Below, one piece after another: positions 12,342 through 21,875 of a DNA stretch of 64,000 nt (its first letter is position 1; each line of letters starts with the position of its first letter). Below the pieces are notes generated by a model. The model saw nothing but the letters and a program-made list of their open reading frames with translations, searched no databases and was not told the DNA's origin. The position numbers and the translations under genes are program-made. The stretch comes from Omphalotus guepiniiformis (taxonomy: Eukaryota; Basidiomycota; Agaricomycetes; Agaricales; Omphalotaceae): the NCBI GenBank assembly GCA_028554645.1, contig JAQOOI010000019.1:248001-312000 (forward strand), in the 5' to 3' direction.

Positions 12342-13429
12342 TCAATCTCGCTGAAAATGGTCTACATGATAAACTGGAATCGAAATATCATCAGGTATCC
12401 GAACGGTTGGATCATAATCATCAAGCAAAACGCGTTCCTTCGCCCAGCTATGGACTTTCGTGAAATCTCGACAAGTATGTGCGATGTCTCCTCTGACAAT
12501 ACTCTTATTGAGACTTTCTGCCCATTGCCAGCTACATAATAAGATCAATATCACGGTCAACACATCGTCATTTTGAACTTGAAGAACGCGGAAAACGCAC
12601 ACTATCACACTTGTATCGGCGTGGCACATAATTGACTGTCTGATCCAGTCCACACAGTGACTGACGTGCTGGGCAGCAGTCGTTGAGTTTGTAATGTTCC
12701 AATCTGGATAATATTCTGGATCCAAAGCCTTCCGCACCATGTTCTGTATCAGCGTTGTCAGTCGCTGGTTCAACTAATGTGCGCAAACGGCGATCCTACC
12801 AAGCAGTGGAGGTTATGGAAAACATCAAGTTCAGCAATATAGTGGTCCTCGTCTCCCGGTATTGCGTGAGTCTTGTTTGGAAGCTGAGATGCTTGATCTT
12901 TTGTTACTCGCGATATACCAACTGAAAAATTTGTACTTCAGATATCGTGTTCTTCGAATTGCATTATGAGGAACGACCCACAGCCGTATAGATCTTCCCA
13001 AGCATTGTCCAGCTCAGGAGAGGATGGAACTTGGAATGATGACATGTCTCCGGGAAATCCAAGGGAGAACACTCTGACTTCAGGTTCTACCACTTCTAAC
13101 GCTGGCGCTGTATGTCGAATGATGAGTCTCATACGTGAAGACATGAAATGATCGCGCTTACAGTATAGTGTCGCTCCTAAAGGTTGCGAATGATGTTTTG
13201 TGCAACTGCCCTTGCGCATGTACAAAGCAGACACCGTTATACAGAGGAGAATTGCCTGAAGGGCGACGATTCCGACCAAGACTCGATACGTTGGCTTCAA
13301 CTTCCACCATACAGGATCTCTAGCTTCACTCGACTGAGATTCAAGCTCAAGTTTTACCCTGATACCCTCCTCTTCATCCTCCAGTGCGGCATCGGCCATG
13401 AGAGGACGATACTCTGTTTCGAAAGCCAT
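12342..13429 (-). CDS. UstYa-family (DUF3328) oxidase 1
   Basis: UstYa proteins are membrane-anchored copper-type oxidases that cyclise or hydroxylate fungal ribosomal peptides in the secretory pathway. Five exons (13429-13162, 13107-12982, 12921-12800, 12743-12601, 12531-12342) sum to 282 residues. The cytosolic tail is followed by one transmembrane helix at about 49-70 (VLVGIVALQAILLCITVSAL). Then come SSPELDNAWEDLYGFGISRV and two metal-binding HXXHC motifs, HNLHC (about 167-171) and HVSHC (about 198-202). The C-terminal HTCRDFTKVHSWAKER motif follows. Without the 60 nt intron after DLYG the gene looks broken by a stop; splicing it closes the frame, and all three copies share this intron. 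It is divergent from P2 across 471 bp. Confidence 0.9.
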
Positions 13430-13900
13430 GACTTCCGAGTCGTAGGAGTAATAGAATGGGGAGAAATTGGTGATTGGGGGCAACCTGAAAAGCAACTACT
13501 GTTCATACGACGCAGTCCTCCATCGTTCGAAGCTTCTCGGACATCTACGTACTAACCCCAATCAGATCCCGTGGGCCGTCTGCGACGAGGACGGATGCAA
13601 GAAGTCAACTTGCTGCACGATAAGGAAGACCATGAGGCCTTAAGGCTTCTGACTGTCGCTAAAGCGAGCTAGAGCTCACCGCACCGCAAACTATGGGTCG
13701 ACAGGAATCTCGCTGGATTTCTCCGCTTCTAAAGATATTCTATGTATTGGGAGCATTGACATTAAAACGAGATGCGGAAGGTCATATGTCTTCCGAGACT
13801 TGTGCGAGTGTACTCTAAATATAACGGTAAAAACAAACGAGAAGCATATAAGAACTGTCTGTCTTTGCAGGTCAATGTTATCCAGCATCTACATACTACT
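13430..13900. promoter_or_regulatory. Bidirectional UstYa-1 / P2 promoter
   Basis: 471 bp between two divergent start codons. It contains the conserved block ATGTCTTCCGAGAC, then GAGTGTACTC at 13806-13815, then a TATAAG box at 13847-13852, 49 bp before the P2 ATG. The same order occurs before P8-P12. Confidence 0.7.
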
Positions 13901-14386
13901 ATGCAGACCAAATTCTTTGCCTTTGTCTCTCTCGTACTGGCTGTGGTTGTAGCAGCCGCACCCACCGATACGGTAACTATCGCTCTATCTTCGTACCTAC
14001 TCTGCTCACTTATCTTTAAACGTATTATGATGTAGAACCTCCACAGCCGATCCATTGAAGAGGGCAAACGCGCTGCGTTGGAAATTGAGAATGTATGTTT
14101 CTTCGACTTTTCATTGACTCATCACAGACTTATGATGTCCTGCCAGGTTCCTGACAATTCTGACAATGCGAATTCCGAAAACGCGAACCCTGTAAACCCC
14201 GTAAGTGCATCGACTTGTAATGCGACGATCTTCTTGGTCAGGCGCGCCACCTGGCAGTGTCGGCATTACCATTTCGCGTCCTATGTAGTGCCATCTCTAA
14301 TGCACTCTTCATAGGTTGATGCCGTCAACTGTGTGTGGTGTTGGTTGCTGGGGCCCGGTGTAGAAGAGCAGAGTGTGTCTGAATAA
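13901..14386 (+). CDS. P2, secreted Cys/Trp peptide precursor
   Basis: Unrecognised family. Four phase-0 exons (13901-13972, 14036-14092, 14147-14200, 14315-14386) encode 84 residues. Exon 1 is a signal peptide (MQTKFFAFVSLVLAVVVAAA). Exon 2 is a pro-region with a Kex2-type dibasic site (SIEEGKRAALEIEN). Exon 3 is an Asn-rich linker (VPDNSDNANSENANPVNP). Exon 4 starts VDAV and continues NCVWCWLLGPGV with a short acidic tail. The C-x2-C-W core matches P8-P10. It is paired with UstYa-1, so a crosslinked secreted peptide is a reasonable inference. The product and activity are unknown. Confidence 0.75.
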
Positions 14387-14837
14387 TCGATAGTACTTAT
14401 ACGCTTTCGCTGTTGTCGTCGCTGTACCGAGAATGTATACTGATTCAAATATCATGCGAGAGATGTACATGAAATACCGAGAATGTTCCTCCCGACCTTA
14501 GCTTCGAGCGATGATCGATGAGTGCTCAGTGGCTTAGTATCATCAAGTTTTTGTCGATGGCAGAGCCCAGACCTGAAATCATCCTTTGGAAAGGAGAGGA
14601 GATACCGTTCCTGGTTAAGTGGTCGGATCCGAATAACAGAAGACAGAACAGGGAACCTTCTGTAGGATGAAGGAGAGCCGCACACTACCGCACAACGTGA
14701 CGGGGCGATAATCCATTGATTCTCGATTCTTTGGCTGTATCCTTAGGGTTTCCATCTCGAGCATTCGATGTCGATGAAAGCTTCAAGTTATAAATACTCC
14801 TTTCGCAAGTCCACATTCGCCAAGTTAAGTACCTGCC
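14387..14837. other. Spacer between P2 and P3
   Basis: Contains degraded spacer sequence also found near 18100-18280. No coding exon is seen. No UstYa gene accompanies P3. Confidence 0.5.
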
Positions 14838-15249
14838 ATGCACAAAACTTTGTTCGTCGCTCTCTTCGCCCTCGCATTGAGTGCGATTGTATCATCCACG
14901 CCCGTCGACACGGTGAGCGACATTCAGTCTTCGCATTTATTCTGTTGACTTAGTCTTTGAATGCATTTAGGACCTCCACAGAGACCGTCGATGCATTGAA
15001 GAGTACAAACGCGCTGCTTTGGCGAGTGTTCACATGTTGCTTTGGCATACATTGGAACCATAGACTTATGCTGTATCATCCTGTCAGAATACTAAGATTG
15101 ACAAAGCGAGTTCCGCAAGCACGAAACCCGTGGTAAGTGGGGCATGGGGAACTGATTTTCTTGGTCAAGCGCACTTTCCATTACAATCCCTAATGCAGGC
15201 TTCACAGGTTGATGTAGGAGACGCTGTATGGGTAGTATGTGATGAGTAG
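14838..15249 (+). CDS. P3, secreted Trp/Cys peptide precursor
   Basis: Four phase-0 exons (14838-14912, 14971-15027, 15088-15132, 15208-15249) encode 72 residues. The signal peptide (MHKTLFVALFALALSAIVSS) has diverged from the MQTKFF type. Exon 2 has the dibasic site (CIEEYKRAALAS). Exon 3 is NTKIDKASSASTKPV. The last exon is VDVGDAVWVVCDE, a W-x2-C core shared in style with P5 and P6. The exon 2 donor is GTTCAC, weak but positioned as in the family. No adjacent UstYa. Confidence 0.65.
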
Positions 15250-15779
15250 CTTGAATCTCAATAATACGGACGCGATGTATTCAAGTTGCGCGAAGGCTGT
15301 ATATAGCTTTCGTCCATGAATCGATGAAGCCCGGTCGCTGTAGAAATTCCGAGTTCGTGAACTGAATGAAATCATGAATCGAGAAGCATAAAAGGTCCCT
15401 TGTTCGAGGCGAAACGTGTCCCTTGTAATAAAAAGTGAATGAATGAACGAGTGTATAGAAACTTCGGACCGACATGAAGAGGTGACCGACGGGTTTGAGA
15501 TGAGCTACCCCGAGAACTACAGAGCGACTTTCAGAAGTAAATCGGAGTGCGGGTGCTCACCTGTGCGTAATTGAGAGTTGCGCTTGTGAAGTGAAGCAAA
15601 TCATGATTGAAAATCACGGTAAGACGATGGTTGAGCTGGGCTCACCGACCTTGAATTCAGTCCTAACTTCCTTGCAGCGTGCGAGTGAACGAGAAGTTTG
15701 AAAGGCTGTATTCTCGAATGTGGATCTGTACAGGAAAACTCGAAATCAGCACGGGGGATGCCCGGGATGCCCGGGATGC
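15250..15779. repeat. Spacer with short GC-rich tandem repeat
   Basis: No gene seen. At about 15756-15783 the 10-mer gatgcccggg is repeated about three times. Confidence 0.5.
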
Positions 15780-16095
15780 CCGGTTGGTACCTATGGAAGG
15801 CGAGGTTATCGGACTCTCGTTGTTAGACGGCTTCGAGGTTTCGCTGTCCCGCTCATCCTCGAAATCCTTCAAAGCTCTTCAGATGCTGGCTCCATTCCTC
15901 TACCGCCGCGTATCCTCTTAGCGCATCATCTGCACTAGACAGCGAGACCGCTACAGCCAAGATGATCTGTGAAGCTGGAGGTGGAGAAGGCGAAGCATAT
16001 ATGCGGTCAAACATGTGTTTAGTAAATCCTGACGCCGAGTAACCCTTGTTAGTTTCGCAAGGAGGCGAGAGTCCGCCAACATATGGAACATTCAA
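15780..16095 (-). pseudogene. IVY1-like 5' fragment, copy A
   Basis: Reads YASPSPPPASQIILAVAVSL and SSADDALRGYAAVEEWSQHL, matching exon 1 of the IVY1-like gene, then a piece of exon 2 (KPSNNESPITSPS). The first intron and flanking codons are deleted at the join. Stops and frame changes make it non-coding. The upstream repeat (ttttatttggtcttgcttgg) follows at about 16180. Confidence 0.8.
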
Positions 16096-16294
16096 AGCGA
16101 AAAATGAAAGAAAACGACCGAGAAATATTGAGGAGCATAGCATAGCACGGTACCAGATTGAGGCTTACTCAACGGACTTTTATTTGGTCTTGCTTGGAAT
16201 CAAAGCTCAGAATACCTATTTGAGAAACTACCCTTCTTCCGTCCAACTTCCATCTTCATCTCCGAGCCATTTCTTATCTTCGTATACCGTACGG

Positions 16295-16400
16295 TATGTC
16301 TTCAGTTGCTCTGAAGATGGTCTGAACGATACACGGGAATCGAAATCTCCGAACGGTTGGATCATATTGATCAAGCAAAACGCGTTCCTTCGCCCAGGCG
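16295..16400 (-). pseudogene. UstYa remnant 2 (C-terminal exon only)
   Basis: Carries WAKERVLLDQYDPTVRRF and the preceding bases, equivalent to exon 5 of UstYa-1. It is then joined directly to the sequence normally upstream of the UstYa start codon. All catalytic exons are deleted. It lies upstream of P4. Confidence 0.75.
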
Positions 16401-16924
16401 ATTGGGGCAACCTGAAAAGCAACTACTGTACAAAGGATGCAGTCTGATGCAGTCCTCCATCGTTCGAAGCTTCTCAAACATCTACGTAACCTCAATCAGA
16501 CTCGGTGGGCCATCTGCGACGAGGACGGGGGCAAGAAGTCGAGCAACGTGTGACTCTAGATCTTTCGGTATCCTGTCATCTTCGGGAAGGTGAGTGGTTA
16601 GAGCGTTCTGCGGTATGCCCTACTTACACTTCACATTGTTCTAAGAACAGAAGATAACCTCCCTCGTACACCCTCGACATGGAATCTTCTGCATGATGAG
16701 GAAGGCCATGAGGCGTCTTACTGTCGCTAGCCGAGCTAGCTGAGCTCGCTGCAAGGGGCGACAGAAATTCGCTGATTTCTCCGCTTCAATGGCTGGGGAA
16801 TTTCCATCGGGAGCATCAAAGGAAGAGGCGGAAGGTGAGTGTATGTACTCTAACTATAACGGTACAAGCAAATGAGAAAGGTATAAAGTTGTCTATACAG
16901 GTCAATGTTCCAGCATCTACTATC
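16401..16924. promoter_or_regulatory. Spacer and promoter upstream of P4
   Basis: The GAGT/ACTC half-sites lie at 16837-16850 with a wider 6-nt gap. A TATAAAG box is at 16882-16888, 37 bp before the P4 ATG. Confidence 0.55.
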
Positions 16925-17341
16925 ATGCAGACCAAATTCTTTGCTTTTGTCTCTCTCTTTCTGGCTGTGGTTGTGACAGCGGTACCTGCATATACGGTGA
17001 TTATCGCTCTTTCTTTGTACTCACTCTGTTGACTAAGTTTTTGAACGGACCCTGATGCAGAATCTCCATGTCAGCCGATCTCTTGAAGAGAGCAAACGTG
17101 CTACGTTGGAAGTTGTGAGTGCATGTGCCTTTATTAAACCACAGATTCATGATATGATGCCCTGCCAGATTCCTGACAATGCTAAATCCGCAAAAGTGAA
17201 CCCGGTAAGTGCATAGCTAAGGAAGTGACCTTGGCCAGGAGGGCCAAGTAGCCTTGTCTTCTGTATCTCTTATCTGAAATTTCTATGTTCCTAATACACT
17301 GTTCATAGGTTGACGAGGCCTTTTTATGTTGGCCATGTTAA
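16925..17341 (+). CDS. P4, secreted Cys/Trp peptide precursor
   Basis: Four phase-0 exons (16925-16996, 17061-17114, 17169-17204, 17309-17341) encode 64 residues. They are a signal peptide (MQTKFFAFVSLFLAVVVTAV), a pro-region with KR (SRSLEESKRATLEV), a linker (IPDNAKSAKVNP) and a last exon VDEAFLCWPC. The core C-W-P-C has two cysteines two residues apart around Trp-Pro. A disulfide or an oxidative Trp/Cys link is possible but not shown. The partner UstYa has decayed to one exon. Confidence 0.72.
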
Positions 17342-18428
17342 GTACAAGTAGAAGAAGATCCGAATGCTAGATACACGGTGGATTACGCCAACGGCTGTAT
17401 ATGTCTTGCAGTGTGGATGACGTCGTCCCTGTATAGTATATGAGCTCGGACTTTTCGAGTCGTAAATGAATAAAGCAATGGCATGATACGAAAGTACTTA
17501 CTTATGAGAGATGACATGCTGAGACTGTACCTTCCTTCCTACGACGTCCGAAACTGGTTTCCCTTCATAGATTTCCTTCTTCCGTCTCTATTATCGATCT
17601 GATGAACAGGTGCGATAGTACTTCTGGAATTATTGCTGGGGACCTGAGATGATAGACTTCGTATGCTGTAGAAAGTCGAGTGTCGAGTGTCGAGCGTCGA
17701 ACGTCGAACGTCAGGAGAAAAAACCGACGGGCCGTATATAATGCCGGTAGCCGGCGCTGTTTAGCGCGCCGAGATAGCCTTTTTTGTTTCGCCTCTCACC
17801 GAGAAGAGCTCTAACTTCGCTCAAACATGATTTCCTGTTAGCTCCCCACTCGCGTTAAGGTCCTCCAGCCATGATCGGAGGAGCAATGAATTGGGGTAAC
17901 ATTGGTGACTTCGACTGCGCAGTCGCTTTTCCAGCCGTCGAAGCCTCAGTTCTAAGCTTTCCAGACGCTTCATTGGATCTGATTCGGAACCGTATACTAT
18001 CTGCGACGAGGCTGGATGCGAGAATTAAGCTACATGTGGCACAAGATCTTCAGTATCCTACAATGGTATCATCTTCCTCCGACAGATGAACCGTCAGGTG
18101 TTTCTCGATTCTGGCAGAGTCCAGACCCAAAAGCAACCTATAGAGAGGAATTATACTTCCTGGTTCAGTGGTCAGACTGCATCGTCCCAACAACAAAAGA
18201 TACGCTCCTCACGGCACACTCTCAAGAGGAAGACTGTCTGCAGGATGAAGAAGGCCACACATCGTGGGGCGCGAGACATTCATTGATTTCTTTAATTTGT
18301 TGGCTACAGGACTTCCATCGGGAGCATTCGAGGAAGGAAGATACGGCTGTTTAGAAGTTGCGATTGTGACAGTACAAGTAAGCAGAAAATCTATACTTAA
18401 GAACTGCTCATACAGACCTAACTTAGCC
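17342..18428. other. Spacer between P4 and P5
   Basis: No convincing gene. Contains a degenerate 6-8 bp tandem repeat of the gtcgagt type at about 17685-17717. Near 18000-18280 there is spacer sequence shared with 14520-14690, 19240-19330 and 40260-40340. Open frames here lack recognisable domains. Confidence 0.5.
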
Positions 18429-18900
18429 ATGCAGACCAAGTTCTTTGTTCTCGTCTCTCTCGTACTGGCTGTGGCTGTAGCAGCCGCACCCGCCAATACG
18501 GTGACTATCGCTCTCTCTTCGTACCTCTCTGTTGACTGAGTGTTAAACGCATGATGATGTAGAACATCCGTGAAAGCCGATCCGTTGAAGAGAGCAAACG
18601 CGCTCCGTTGGAAATCGAGAATGTACGTGTCTATGGCCTTTCATGGAACTTGAACCACAGACTCATGCTGTACCATATTTCCAGATTCCTGACAATGCTA
18701 ATGTCGCAACCCCCAAAGTAAGTGCGCCACTGACTTATGCGGAACGAACTTCTGGTCAGGCCAGCGTCGCCGCGGAAGCACTATATCACGTCCACGGTCC
18801 TTTACTACTGGTATCACAGCTGTTCCTCACGCACGCTTCACAGGTTGATTGGGTGAATAATTGGTGGATATGCCACCCCGGATGCATAAATGAAGCCTAG
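18429..18900 (+). CDS. P5, secreted Trp/Cys peptide precursor
   Basis: Four phase-0 exons (18429-18500, 18563-18622, 18685-18717, 18844-18900) encode 73 residues. They are a signal peptide (MQTKFFVLVSLVLAVAVAAA), a pro-region with KR (SVEESKRAPLEIEN), a linker (IPDNANVATPK) and a last exon VDWVNNWWICHPGCINEA. This is the Trp-richest member (three Trp) with two Cys. No UstYa gene sits directly upstream, so modification would have to be in trans. Confidence 0.7.
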
Positions 18901-19648
18901 TCGCATGAGTTCCTTAAAAACCGCAGGATAAGTATGGTGCATTCCAGTCGCGTCAAAGGCTATATCTCACCAGAGTGTATCTAGCTTCATAGATGATGTC
19001 TTCGCTGTAGAAAATTCGAGCTCATATACTGATCCAAATCATGGAATGAAGCACAAGATCGCATGTGTGACTTAGTACTGATGAATCTGAGTCCAACCTA
19101 TGAGTCAATTGCAGGTTCAAGCAACCAGGAATTGGATTCAAGCCGTTCATGGACTTTCCCCTTCGTTTCTTGTTTCATTTCGAAATACAATGGCTTGAAG
19201 TTTTCCCAAAATCGCCGTCGGACTTAATTTAGTCATCTGCGACGAGGCTGGATGCAAGAAGCCAGGCAACATGTGGCACTAGATCTTCCAGTATCCTACA
19301 TACTATCCTCGGAGCGGTGAGTGGTCAAACCGGTCAAACTGTGTGTTCCTATGCGCTGCACTGAATATCGAGGAAGACCGTGACAATGCTTCTGACTGTC
19401 GCTGAGCCGAGCTAGAGCACATTGCGCAATTGGACAGGAATTTCCCTGATTCATCAACTGTGTTGGCTGCAGGATTTCCTTCGGGAGTTTTTAAGGGAAG
19501 TAGCGGCGTTCAACGTCAATGTCCAGGCCTCAGGCCACAGGATGTATGCCAACTAGAATAACATAAGCGATGTCGATGAAAGCTTCAAGGAATAAATACT
19601 CCTCTCTTGCACTTGTTCTGTTTGATTCAGTTCTTGAATGCGTTTAAA
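18901..19648. other. Spacer between P5 and P6
   Basis: Holds shared spacer sequence (19240-19330). Near 19568-19615 there is the P3-type promoter sequence (gatgtcgatgaaagcttcaa, aataaatactcct). No coding exon. Confidence 0.5.
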
Positions 19649-19947
19649 ACCTCCACAGAGACCGTCGATGCATCGAAGAGTACAAACGCGCTGCCTTGGA
19701 GAGTATTCATGTATGCGTCTTCAACCTACCATTCAACCACAGACTCACGTTGTATCGTCCCGTCAGGTACCTGACATTAACAAAGCGAATTTTGCAAGCG
19801 TGAAATCAGGGGTAAGTGGATCAACTTGTATTGGGGAATTGAGTTTCTCAGACGCACCACCTCACACAATCCCTTCCACAATCCCTAATGCAGGCTTTGC
19901 AGGTTGATATTAAAGATTACATATGGGCTTGCCACTTCCATGCGTAG
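19649..19947 (+). pseudogene. P6, precursor lacking its signal-peptide exon
   Basis: Exons 2-4 are recognisable: a pro-region with KR (CIEEYKRAALES, acceptor AG lost), a linker (VPDINKANFASVKSG), and a last exon at 19903-19947, VDIKDYIWACHFHA. Relative to P3, exon 1 is deleted cleanly: promoter sequence joins sequence just upstream of exon 2. It cannot be secreted as modelled. The core exon is still open. Confidence 0.75.
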
Positions 19948-21162
19948 ATGATTGAGTCTCAACGATACAAACGCGGTGGGTTCAAGTTGGCAAGGCTGCA
20001 TCGATAGCTTTCGTCGAGGATGTCCAATCGCCGTAGAAATTCCGAGTTCGTGTACTGAATCCAACCATAAACACACAAAGCGTAGTAAAAAGTCTTTTGA
20101 GGTGCTCCCCTGCACGTAATTGAGAATATAGCCTGTAGAGTGAATCAAATCAGAACTCAACGAACAGCATGGTAAGACGATTAGAGCTCACCGGTCTTGA
20201 ATTGAGTCCTACCATCCTTGCAGCTCGCGAGTAAACGAGAATTTTGGAGTTTATGCTTCGTTTCAAGCCATGAATGGGTTTACCCCCTTCGAGTCGATGA
20301 TTAGTAGGCTGTATGCTGCGGCCTCGAATGTGGTCAGTCTTGAACGCGGGGTGTATTGAAGAAATTATGTAATTTCTGGCGCCTCTTATCATCGTGTGCG
20401 CCTCCTTCGTCGACTCTCATCGAGCTCAATAAATTCCAGTTGAATAACGGAGTTCTGGCTTCATTCAACTCAACTTCAATATTCAAAATCAAATGCTTAC
20501 TCTGTTCATCTATTCCTCTCCACTCCGGTCTCAAAACCATGGACTCGCAGGAGCAACGGATTGGGAAGAAAGTGTAGTGACAACTTGAAGGCGCCGGCAA
20601 CCAAAATTCAGAACCAGTACACGCAATAATACTCTCAGCTCTACTCAAAGTAAATGCAACTTGAAGCTTACTATTGTCCAAGTATACCTGCGACGAGGAC
20701 GGATATAAGCAGTCCAGCAACATCTGGGAGGTCTGGATCTTTCCAGTACACTACGTACATTTTCATGGAGGTGAGTGAAAGCTGTATCGTCAGGTTTCCT
20801 TTACTGAAAGAGCAGCTTCTATAGCCTGAGCCGGAAGCATTATTGTGCCTAGTTGAACGGTCAGACTGAGTTTGACTCTATGCGATACCCTGCTACGCCG
20901 TCCTTGCACGCCGTCTGGAAGCTTTCTGCAAATTAGGCAGGTGTGCCTCTGAGCAGCTGATAACGAGTTATCTACATAGATTGCAACAGCGGGCAACTTT
21001 AATCTCGCCACAGTGTGTATACTGCGGAATTTCGTTCGGGAAGAAGAAAGTACTACGGGGCCAATGTGAGTACACTCTAACTATAACTTTACATGAAAGC
21101 GGCTCGAAAGACTTATAAAAGCAGACCCTATAGGTGCAAATTATCCATCATCTTCAGCTACC
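19948..21162. other. Spacer between P6 and P7
   Basis: No gene supported. Short frames on both strands lack domains. A GAGTACACTC element is at 21068-21077 and a TATAAAA box at 21114-21120, 43 bp before the P7 ATG. Confidence 0.5.
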
Positions 21163-21483
21163 ATGCAGTTCAATACCCAGCTCTTTGCTCTCTTCTCTCT
21201 CATGCTGGCTGTAACTGTAGCAGCCACACCCGTTGGTGACACAGTGATTGCAATTTTTCCCTCGTGCTGTTCTATTCTGTTCTCAAACGTCTCTATGTAG
21301 CACCTCCACATTGAAAGGCGCAGACCTGTGGCTCTGGGAAACGTTCATGTATGCGTCTTTTGTCTTCCGTTCCACACAGGTTTATGATGATGTTTCACCT
21401 GCTGGTAGGCCCGCGTCCAAGATGTCGATTCTGTAAATGAGGGATGGGTTATCACAGTGCCAGTGAGTATATTGCTGAAATGA
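21163..21483 (+). CDS. P7, divergent secreted peptide precursor
   Basis: Three exons in my model (21163-21243, 21301-21348, 21409-21483) give 67 residues. Exon 1 is a signal peptide (MQFNTQLFALFSLMLAVTVA). Exon 2 is HLHIERRRPVALGNVH with an arginine run instead of KR. The final exon holds VQDVDSVNEGWVITVPVS. The linker exon seems fused into or replaced by the last exon. The core has one Trp and no Cys, so it may be decaying or functionally distinct. It ends 393 bp before the convergent sedolisin 1. Confidence 0.5.
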
Positions 21484-21875
21484 TCAGAGAAAATGCATAA
21501 CCCTCCTGGTCTGTTTTATCCGTACAAGCCCGTATGATTACAACGGTTATTATAACTGAATAATTAGTCCGAAGCTCAATTTACGTTAGTACCATTCAGC
21601 TGTAACCTTCGAGAAAATTGTACTGCTTGATAGTAACCATTTGTCCCGCCTTAGATCCTGTGTAACGAATTAATTTTCCTCAAAGTATTTTATCGGAAAG
21701 TTTTATATAGCATATAAAGACCAGAATTTTGAGAATGTAAAATCACAAATTGTATCACGCTTGAACTAGTAGTCACGAATATCGCAATCAAAGTCGATGG
21801 GAGACAAAAGTCGTAATTACTTTAAATTGATCTGTAAGGTTGGGTATACATTTAACATCATATAATGTACTTTTT
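21484..21875. other. AT-rich convergent spacer
   Basis: 3' flank of P7 and of sedolisin 1; AT-rich, no gene seen. Confidence 0.5.

Noticed and set aside
12900..12990. UstYa-1 and UstYa-2 as frameshifted pseudogenes
   Set aside because: A shared small intron restores the frame and the family motif in all copies, and exon lengths then agree between genes.
15756..17717. Short direct repeats as a CRISPR-like or regulatory array
   Set aside because: Units of 6-10 bp without spacers in a eukaryotic genome; ordinary minisatellite slippage explains them.
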